From CAZLYX01 sp964563885 (lineage in GTDB: Bacteria > Pseudomonadota > Gammaproteobacteria > Burkholderiales > Neisseriaceae): a DNA stretch of 18,368 nt. Each line of letters opens with the position of its first letter. The first letter of the stretch is position 1. Under the pieces are notes generated by a model. That model searched no databases, was not told where the DNA came from, and worked only from the letters and a program-made list of their open reading frames with translations. Shown piece after piece: positions 13,176-18,368 of this stretch. Both the position numbers and the translations under genes were made by a program. The DNA is taken from the NCBI GenBank assembly GCA_964563885.1, contig CAZLYX010000039.1, forward strand, positions 1 to 18,368, given 5' to 3'.

Positions 13176-13289
13176 ATGCAACATCGCAGACGTCAGGTCG
13201 TATTCCAAGCCGCTAAACGTGCATTTATGGCACAGCAGCAACTGGAACGCGAACAAGCACAGCAAGCTATACCCGCTGTAAAACAATAA
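13176..13289 (+). CDS. Small basic, Gln-rich protein (37 aa), unknown
   Basis: I do not recognise this protein. ATG 13176 follows a strong ribosome site, AAAGGA (13165-13170), 5 bases away. The product starts MQHRRRQVVFQAAKRAFM and continues AQQQLEREQAQQAIPAVKQ, so it has a strongly basic first half and a Gln/Glu/Ala-rich second half, most likely a single amphipathic helix. It is bounded by its own candidate promoter and a clear terminator (13313), which makes a real gene likely despite its size. It could bind nucleic acid or the ribosome, given its basic N terminus, but that is a guess. Confidence 0.6.
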   Translation: MQHRRRQVVFQAAKRAFMAQQQLEREQAQQAIPAVKQ

Positions 13290-13312
13290 AAATTAAAGTA
13301 TATATCGATACG

Positions 13313-13335
13313 CCGCCTCTTTGAAGGCGGTTTTG
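13313..13335 (+). terminator. Intrinsic terminator of the 37-aa gene
   Basis: CCGCCT (13313-13318) pairs with AGGCGG (13325-13330) around a 6-base loop, followed by TTTTGTTTT. It lies 23 bases after the stop codon. Confidence 0.8.
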
Positions 13336-13347
13336 TTTTGGCTTAAT

Positions 13348-13382
13348 AAAAGGCTACCTGAAGCTTATTCAGTTAGCCTTTT
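13348..13382. repeat. Inverted DUS pair, one arm imperfect
   Basis: A perfect AGGCTACCTGAA (13351-13362) faces TTCAGTTAGCCT (13368-13379, one mismatch) across 5 bases. With flanking A/T the stem reaches 15 pairs and is followed by T, so it may be a second terminator 13 bases after the first. Confidence 0.75.
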
Positions 13383-13882
13383 ATTTTAGATAATGAGCTG
13401 ATTAAATTAATGGTGCTGTTCAGATAACCAGTTCAATAGTCCTCCTAAATTATTTTACTTATCTAGGACAACCACTAAATTATTTATGTAAATATGAAAT
13501 CATGTCGAGTCATACTAATCACAACGAATTTCTAGGCATCTCGTTCGCCTTCCGTTTTTTCGCTCATTATCAAAGGCTTGTGGTATTATCCATGCTGATT
13601 GGGTGGGCATAATGGCGGCTTGGTTGAAGTTTGATGAGCATCTAATACTTCGCATTCTAGATAAGAATGATAATCTGAGAAAGCTATGATATGGCAGCAA
13701 AGACCAGTCAATATCAAGAGTCAAATGCGGCCTCAGCAGAAGCAGACAGATACTTAAACCAAACTGTATAAGAGTCTCTCGCCTCAAGGCACATCAAAAC
13801 TCCATGCTCTGTCAATACGCTGCATGCATTTCAAATATTTGTATACCTTGTTACAGTTTTTGAAAACAATACAGGGCACTAA
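13383..13882. other. 500-base region without a convincing gene
   Basis: I see no gene here. A minus-strand frame at 13515-13787 (90 codons) is Leu/Ser/Arg-rich and looks like antisense noise. On the plus strand 13519-13689 is open for 56 codons without a start until an internal ATG at 13612, with protein-like text such as HADWVGIMAAWLKFDEH; it could be a decayed gene fragment. Nothing is recognisable. Confidence 0.5.
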
Positions 13883-14566
13883 TTAGTTGACCGACTGTGT
13901 GCTCCGAGTCATCATACGGGCATCAACTTTCATAGCTTGACCGCTGGACTTAACTTCTAAAAACTCTCCATAACTCATGTAAACATCATATTGATGAGTG
14001 TGATTACTCTTGATGTGAATGTTATCAATTATTTGGTTTGGTACCATTACATTGCTTTGTCGCTTCAAAACAATATCCTCTGTCACAATATAGTACTTAC
14101 CAGGTTTAAGTCCTCTGAACCCAAACTCCCCGTACTGATTGCTCGTAGCAGCAAGCGATCGCGCTAGAAACTGGTCAGATGCAACAGTTTTTCTTTTACT
14201 GTTGGCCGCCAACTTCAAATATTCACGCAAATAGCCACTGTCTGGATACAAAACAATTTTTTTATTGGCTACAAGCACTCTTTTCTTTTTACCTCCAAAC
14301 CAAAGACCTTCGCGTTGATCAATTGCTTTTCTATGTTCTGGAAGATAAATGGGCTCAACAAACGACAGCACTCCGCTGACTATTGCACTGCCATTTATCA
14401 ACATATCTTTGGCAGCAGCTTCATCAAATGCAGAAGTAGGATAAACAGTAGTCGCTAAATGTTTTTGTTGCTCAACCTGATCGAAGACATCTGCACTTGC
14501 TGTAGTGGAAATGAAAGTTAGAGAACAGAGTGTGGCTAAAAGTGTTTTATAAAGTTTAATGTTCAT
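13883..14566 (-). CDS. Secreted protein with prealbumin/CnaB-like signature, unknown function
   Basis: The 227-residue protein has a Sec signal peptide: MNIKLYK, a hydrophobic core, and a likely cut after ASA (residue 25). The mature protein has one recognisable feature: NGSAIVSGVLSFV (about 58-70), later NKKIVLYPDSGYL (101-113), then NQYGEFGFRGLKPGKYYI (143-160). An AxVSG strand, a strand with LYP, and N-x-G-x-F-x-F-x-x-LKPGKYY together mark carboxypeptidase-regulatory or CnaB-like beta-sandwich domains, common in surface and periplasmic proteins. A 30-residue insert (about 71-100) interrupts the domain. There is no lipobox and no membrane anchor after the signal. Whether it stays in the periplasm or is released cannot be told. 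It stands alone between gene-poor stretches, without clear partners. Confidence 0.75.
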   Translation of the reverse strand: MNIKLYKTLLATLCSLTFISTTASADVFDQVEQQKHLATTVYPTSAFDEAAAKDMLINGSAIVSGVLSFVEPIYLPEHRKAIDQREGLWFGGKKKRVLVANKKIVLYPDSGYLREYLKLAANSKRKTVASDQFLARSLAATSNQYGEFGFRGLKPGKYYIVTEDIVLKRQSNVMVPNQIIDNIHIKSNHTHQYDVYMSYGEFLEVKSSGQAMKVDARMMTRSTQSVN

Positions 14567-14589
14567 AGACCAGCTCTTATGTAATTCTT

Positions 14590-14618
14590 AGTAAATGTGT
14601 TCATTTTTTATCTTTCAA
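14590..14618 (-). promoter_or_regulatory. Candidate promoter of the secreted-protein gene
   Basis: Reading leftwards: TTGAAA (14613-14618), a 17-base spacer and TTTACT (14590-14595), 24 bases before the start codon. AT-rich surroundings make chance matches likely. Confidence 0.35.
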
Positions 14619-14724
14619 TAATTAAAAAATGAATCGATTATTATTTCAACGCCATGCCAAAAAATGATGTGCAGGCTATAAACGAGCAGAAAAATAACAG
14701 CATTAAGTACAAATCAGCCTATAA

Positions 14725-14769
14725 GCTTTAATGATGGTACAAGCTAGCACCATCATTAAAGCCTTTTTT
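14725..14769 (+). terminator. Strong rightward terminator without an upstream gene
   Basis: GCTTTAATGATGGT (14725-14738) pairs perfectly with ACCATCATTAAAGC (14749-14762) over 14 base pairs, with a 10-base loop, followed by CTTTTTTG. The T run is only on the plus strand, but no plus-strand gene ends here: the nearest gene to the left reads away on the minus strand. It may end a small RNA from the 14600-14720 region. Confidence 0.75.
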
Positions 14770-15053
14770 GTGGGCTATTTTTATCACAACTCTGCTAGTG
14801 TCTACCACCACTCACACAGCTTTGGATGTGTAGTGCTCCTACTGAAGCCAGCCCAGTAAATCTGCATTACTATGACTGATAATTTATGTTAACGTCAAGC
14901 TGTATTTTAGGCTAAATAATATTTGTTAAAGGCACACCAGCAGCAATAAAATGAACAAATGCATCAAATTATTACTATTCTAAAACACTAATGCACAGAA
15001 TAAAAAACCATATACTACTTCTTGCAAAGCGGTATATGATTTCGACCGAACAA

Positions 15054-15084
15054 AAGGCTACCTGAAACTTATTCAGGTAGCCTT
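15054..15084 (-). terminator. Inverted pair of perfect DUS, probable uvrB terminator
   Basis: AGGCTACCTGAA (15055-15066) faces TTCAGGTAGCCT (15072-15083). The 13-base-pair stem (15054-15066 with 15072-15084) closes a 5-base loop. On the minus strand it ends in TTTTG, so it can terminate uvrB, whose stop is about 150 bases upstream. Confidence 0.8.
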
Positions 15085-15235
15085 GTATGTAACATTTTGA
15101 TTCATTAGAATAATGAGTTCACTTTTAATAGTCGTATATATTGATTCAAAACACTTTGAATGAATAATAAAACCGTGGAAAATACAGTCTTCTTTTATAC
15201 CCATCAATCTTAACAACCATTCTATCAACGAAAAA

Positions 15236-17263
15236 CTAATCCCTTACCGCACCAAACAATAAATTTTCTTTTATCATGCGTATCTTATCGCGTAATACTG
15301 CTGCTTCTTCAAATTGTAAGTCGCGTGCTGCTGCTTGCATGGCTTTTTCGAGCTTGCTAACTTCTTTAATTGCGTCTGCTTCAGTATGAATTTCTCCCAC
15401 TTTTATTTTAGATTTGCCTTTACCTTTTGCATCTGATTTATCATAGTAAACGCCATCAATAATGTCTTTTATTTTTTTAACAATTTGCGTAGGCACAATA
15501 CCATGCTCTTCATTAAAAGCTACTTGCTTGATACGACGGCGCTCGGTTTCACCAATTGCTGCATTTATAGCGTCGGTCATTTTATCAGCATACAAAATAG
15601 CTAAGCCGTTAATGTTACGAGCAGCACGGCCAATGGTTTGAATTAAGCTGCGATGGCTGCGCAAAAAGCCTTGTTTATCCGCATCAAGAATGGCAACCAA
15701 TGACACTTCTGGAATATCTAAACCTTCACGCAATAAGTTAATGCCTACTAATACATCAAACAAGCCTAAGCGCAAATCGCGGATAATTTCAACGCGTTCT
15801 ACAGTGTCAATATCGCTGTGTAAGTAGCGTACTTTTACGCCCAGCTCGCTGTAATAATCTGTAAGCTGCTCAGCCATGCGTTTGGTAAGCGTGGTTACTA
15901 AAACCCGCTCACCTTTTTCAACGCGTAAATTAATTTCGCTCAATAAATCGTCAACCTGCGTGCCAACTGGACGAATCTCAATTAATGGATCAACCAAACC
16001 AGTGGGACGCACCACTTGTTCAACCACTTGCGCGGCATGTTCTTCTTCGTATTTTGCTGGCGTAGCAGAAACAAAAATAGTTTGTGGCATGATTTGCTCA
16101 AACTCATCAAATTTGAGCGGGCGATTATCTCGTGCGCTAGGCATCCTAAAGCCATAATCTACTAAGTTTTGCTTACGCGAGGCGTCGCCTTTATACATGC
16201 CACCAATTTGAGTGACTGTTACATGGCTCTCATCAATAAACATGATTGCATCTTTAGGCAAATAATCCATTAATGTGGGCGGTGGCGAACCTTCGGGCTT
16301 ACCAGAAAAGTGACGTGAATAGTTTTCAATGCCTTTGCAAAAGCCCATTTCATATAACATTTCCAAGTCAAAACGGGTGCGTTGTTCAATTCGCTGTGCT
16401 TCTACTGGGCGACCTTCTTTAGTATAAAAATCGACACGTTCGCGTAACTCTTCTTTAATCAGTTCACACGCACGCAAAACTGTTTCACGAGGCGTTACAT
16501 AATGGCTGGATGGAAACACAGTAAAACGACCAACGCGCTGTTGTGGCGCACCGGTTAGCGGATCAAATAAATCTAGCCGTTCAATTTCATCGTCAAACAA
16601 ATGAATACGCAACGCCAGCTCTGAGCTTTCGGCAGGAAACACATCAATGACATCGCCGCGCACTCTGAATGAGCCACGTGAAAAGTCCATATCGCCACGA
16701 TCATATTGCATCGTCACTAAGGTAGAAATAATTTGTCGCTGATCTAACTTATCACCCTCTTTTACAGACAAAACCATTTGTCTATAGGCGGTTGGATCAC
16801 CAATTCCGTAAATCGCTGATACCGTTGCCACAATAATCACATCTTTTCGGGTAATTAGATTCTTGGTGGCACTCAAGCGCATTTGTTCAATGTGTTCGTT
16901 AATGGCGGAATCTTTTTCAATAAACAAATCACGACTCGGTACATACGCTTCTGGCTGATAATAATCGTAATAAGATACAAAATACTCTACTGCATTTTCG
17001 GGGAAAAACTCACGCATCTCTGAATACAGCTGTGCCGCCAAAGTTTTATTGTGCGCCATAATAATAGCTGGCCGACCGCTCTTCGCAATAATATTGGCCA
17101 TGGTATAGGTTTTACCTGAGCCGGTTACACCAAGTAGAGTTTGGTACGCTAAGCCGTCATCTAAGCCTTCGAGCAAACTGGCAATAGCAGTAGGCTGGTC
17201 GCCTGCTGGTGCAAACGGTTGGTGAAGTTTAAATGTGCCATTGGGGGATTCGATGATGGGCAT
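15236..17263 (-). CDS. uvrB: Excinuclease ABC subunit UvrB
   Basis: UvrB is the damage-verifying helicase-like subunit of nucleotide excision repair, loaded by UvrA and partner of UvrC. The 675-residue length is normal. Visible: Walker A GVTGSGKT (45-52); the beta-hairpin that clamps DNA, VSYYDYYQPEAYVP; Walker B FIDESHVT; helicase motif V/VI text such as VGINLLREGLDIPEVSLV and QTIGRAARN; and the C-terminal UVR domain, KLEKAMQAAARDLQFEEAA, which contacts UvrC. The start at 17263 gives the typical opening for the family; there is no strong Shine-Dalgarno. No SOS box is obvious, as expected if the host lacks a classical SOS response. It is divergent from aqpZ. Confidence 0.97.
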   Translation of the reverse strand: MPIIESPNGTFKLHQPFAPAGDQPTAIASLLEGLDDGLAYQTLLGVTGSGKTYTMANIIAKSGRPAIIMAHNKTLAAQLYSEMREFFPENAVEYFVSYYDYYQPEAYVPSRDLFIEKDSAINEHIEQMRLSATKNLITRKDVIIVATVSAIYGIGDPTAYRQMVLSVKEGDKLDQRQIISTLVTMQYDRGDMDFSRGSFRVRGDVIDVFPAESSELALRIHLFDDEIERLDLFDPLTGAPQQRVGRFTVFPSSHYVTPRETVLRACELIKEELRERVDFYTKEGRPVEAQRIEQRTRFDLEMLYEMGFCKGIENYSRHFSGKPEGSPPPTLMDYLPKDAIMFIDESHVTVTQIGGMYKGDASRKQNLVDYGFRMPSARDNRPLKFDEFEQIMPQTIFVSATPAKYEEEHAAQVVEQVVRPTGLVDPLIEIRPVGTQVDDLLSEINLRVEKGERVLVTTLTKRMAEQLTDYYSELGVKVRYLHSDIDTVERVEIIRDLRLGLFDVLVGINLLREGLDIPEVSLVAILDADKQGFLRSHRSLIQTIGRAARNINGLAILYADKMTDAINAAIGETERRRIKQVAFNEEHGIVPTQIVKKIKDIIDGVYYDKSDAKGKGKSKIKVGEIHTEADAIKEVSKLEKAMQAAARDLQFEEAAVLRDKIRMIKENLLFGAVRD

Positions 17264-17604
17264 AACAATCTGTCTAAAAGTAAATGCTAATACTCGACTA
17301 AATGAGGACGAAAATATAAATTGAAACTCAATCGATATAATAAATCTATTTTTTTGCTTTCAGCTAGCCTTTTAGTCACTATGAGGCTACCTGAAAGAAA
17401 TTAATTCATTGTTAACATCAAATACTAATCATTTAAAAACTTAACGGTTACAATTAGAAAAGTCATCATCCTCGAGCTAATAACCAACTTAATAGTTAAT
17501 TAAAGAAAAAATAAGTAAACTTTTAAAAAAAATAAACCAAGTGAGTATTTAATCAATATGATGAATGCCGTAGTGATTTAAACCTATTTAAAAGAGGAGA
17601 TGAA
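17264..17604. other. Divergent region between uvrB and aqpZ
   Basis: This 341-base AT-rich gap should hold both promoters. A TATAAT (17336-17341, plus strand) lacks a -35 at the right distance, and I cannot name a convincing promoter for either gene. The main structure is the DUS pair at 17357-17397. Confidence 0.6.
17357..17397. repeat. Inverted DUS pair in a divergent region
   Basis: TTCAGCTAGCCT (17359-17370, one mismatch) faces a perfect AGGCTACCTGAA (17384-17395). The stem is about 14 pairs with one mismatch and a 13-base loop. No T run follows on either strand and no gene ends here, so a terminator role is unlikely. Confidence 0.75.
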
Positions 17605-18294
17605 ATGAAAAAATATTTTGCTGAGTTTTTTGGCACATTTTGGTTAGTGTTCGGTGGTTGCGGTAGTGCTGTTTTGGCGGCTGCATTTCCAGAATTGGGC
17701 ATTGGCTTCGCTGGTGTTGCCTTAGCTTTTGGTTTAACAGTGTTGACTATGGCTTACGCAGTTGGTCATATTTCAGGCGGCCATTTTAACCCTGCTATCT
17801 CGGTTGGCTTATTTGTTGGTGGTCGCTTTGCAGCTAAAGATTTACTTCCATATATTGTTGCCCAGGTTATTGGTGCCATTTCTGCTGCTGCTGTTTTATA
17901 TTTAATCGCTTCGGGCAAAGCTGGTTTTGATGCCACCACCAGTGGCTTTGCAAGCAATGGTTTTGGCGAGCATTCTCCTGGTGGCTATAATATCGTTTCT
18001 GCTTTGGTGATTGAAATCGTGCTAACTGCCTTTTTCTTAATCATCATTATGGGTGCTACTGATAAACGTGCGCCAGCAGGTTTTGCACCGATTGCCATCG
18101 GTTTAGCCCTAACTCTGATTCACTTAATCAGTATCCCTGTTACCAATACTTCTGTTAACCCTGCTCGCTCTACTGGCGTGGCTTTGTTTCAAGGTGGTTG
18201 GGCTATTGAACAACTATGGTTGTTTTGGGTAGCTCCAATTATTGGTGGTGCAATTGGTGCAGTAATTTATCGTTTTATTGCTGATGAAAAATAA
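17605..18294 (+). CDS. aqpZ: Aquaporin Z
   Basis: AqpZ is the bacterial water channel of the inner membrane. The 229-residue protein has six membrane segments and two half helices with both NPA boxes, HFNPAIS (about 60-66) and SVNPARS. The selectivity-filter residues of the water-specific class are in place: His in TLIHLISIP, the small residue in VTNTSVNP, and Arg directly after the second NPA. The opening MKKYFAEFFGTFWLVFGGCGSAVL and the C-terminal FQGGWAIEQLWLFW are nearly the same as E. coli AqpZ. GAGGAG at 17594-17599, 5 bases before the ATG, is the best ribosome site in the window. A terminator follows. Confidence 0.97.
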   Translation: MKKYFAEFFGTFWLVFGGCGSAVLAAAFPELGIGFAGVALAFGLTVLTMAYAVGHISGGHFNPAISVGLFVGGRFAAKDLLPYIVAQVIGAISAAAVLYLIASGKAGFDATTSGFASNGFGEHSPGGYNIVSALVIEIVLTAFFLIIIMGATDKRAPAGFAPIAIGLALTLIHLISIPVTNTSVNPARSTGVALFQGGWAIEQLWLFWVAPIIGGAIGAVIYRFIADEK

Positions 18295-18319
18295 TTAAAA
18301 TTTACTATTCAGCAACTCT

Positions 18320-18350
18320 AAAATGCAGCTACACGGCTGCATTTTTTTTT
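18320..18350 (+). terminator. Intrinsic terminator of aqpZ
   Basis: AAATGCAGC (18321-18329) pairs with GCTGCATTT (18336-18344) around a 6-base loop, followed by a run of T to 18350. It lies 26 bases after the stop. Confidence 0.9.
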
Positions 18351-18368
18351 CGTTCAGATACGCTATAA

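Larger units (their letters stand above)
14567..15235. other. 669-base intergenic region between two minus-strand genes
   Basis: Besides the orphan terminator (14725-14769) and the DUS hairpin (15054-15084), it contains a hairpin with a bulged base at 14809-14835 (CACT, ACACA with TGTGT, AGTG). I see no protein-coding frame with a ribosome site. Confidence 0.6.

Noticed and set aside
12951..13286. 111-codon minus-strand frame
   Set aside because: It lies opposite the 37-aa gene and its strong ribosome site, promoter and terminator; composition looks like antisense noise.
13515..13787. 90-codon minus-strand frame as a possible small membrane protein
   Set aside because: Leu/Ser/Arg-heavy composition, no ribosome site, no recognisable domain, and a more protein-like frame on the other strand.
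17321..17350. TTGAAA with 18-base spacer and TCTATT as an aqpZ promoter
   Set aside because: The -10 is poor and lies over 250 bases from the gene with an inverted repeat in between; too weak to list.
1..18368. Search for CRISPR arrays, tRNA, rRNA, insertion sequences, prophage or defence genes
   Set aside because: No regularly spaced repeats, no cloverleaf or rRNA text seen by eye, and no transposase, integrase or defence-type proteins.

Overview
The window looks like chromosomal DNA of a low-GC member of the Neisseriaceae (Betaproteobacteria). The main evidence is a 12-base word, AGGCTACCTGAA, and its complement. I count 11 perfect copies and at least 9 one-mismatch copies. It has the form of a DNA uptake sequence (DUS) and matches the 'Eikenella' dialect as I remember it. 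Base composition is clearly AT-rich, which fits a low-GC genus of the family (Snodgrassella or Vitreoscilla type) better than Eikenella itself; this genus guess is inference. Gene content (ubiX, lptE-holA, ratA-rnfH, pth, uvrB, a short feoB) is ordinary housekeeping content. I see no prophage, insertion sequence, CRISPR array, tRNA or rRNA gene.

Layout. 1-2235: the 3' part of a Na/phosphate cotransporter gene, convergent with an EamA-type exporter. 2236-2520: a divergent control region with a DUS hairpin, a promoter overlapping it, and a proline-rich upstream ORF before ornithine decarboxylase (2521-4671). 4781-5440: ubiX with an extended -10 promoter. 5496-5680: what looks like a transcription attenuator, with a leader peptide reading Tyr-Tyr-Tyr-Trp-Tyr and a T-tailed terminator, in front of an unrecognised gene (5738-6250). 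6333-6929: a conserved protein of unknown function with an N-terminal hydrophobic segment. 7179-10175: lptE-holA, ratA-rnfH and pth. 10553-12930: the ferrous iron operon feoA-feoB plus a 47-residue Cys-rich partner, behind a promoter with a Fur-box-like site. 13082-13334: a self-contained unit for a 37-residue basic, Gln-rich protein. 13883-14566 (minus): a secreted protein with a prealbumin/CnaB-like signature. 15236-17263 (minus): uvrB. 17605-18294: aqpZ.

How parts work together. feoA, feoB and the Cys-rich protein form one iron-import operon: spacing is 12 bases, then a 4-base overlap. lptE and holA are one base apart, and ratA and rnfH overlap by 14 bases. DUS copies are mostly intergenic and often form inverted pairs. 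Some probably act as terminators (downstream of uvrB and of the 6333 gene), but two lie between divergent genes where no gene ends.

The points most worth a second look are the aromatic-codon attenuator at 5496-5680, the orphan terminator at 14725-14769 that may end a small RNA, the short genes at 12787-12930 and 13176-13289, and the speC control region.
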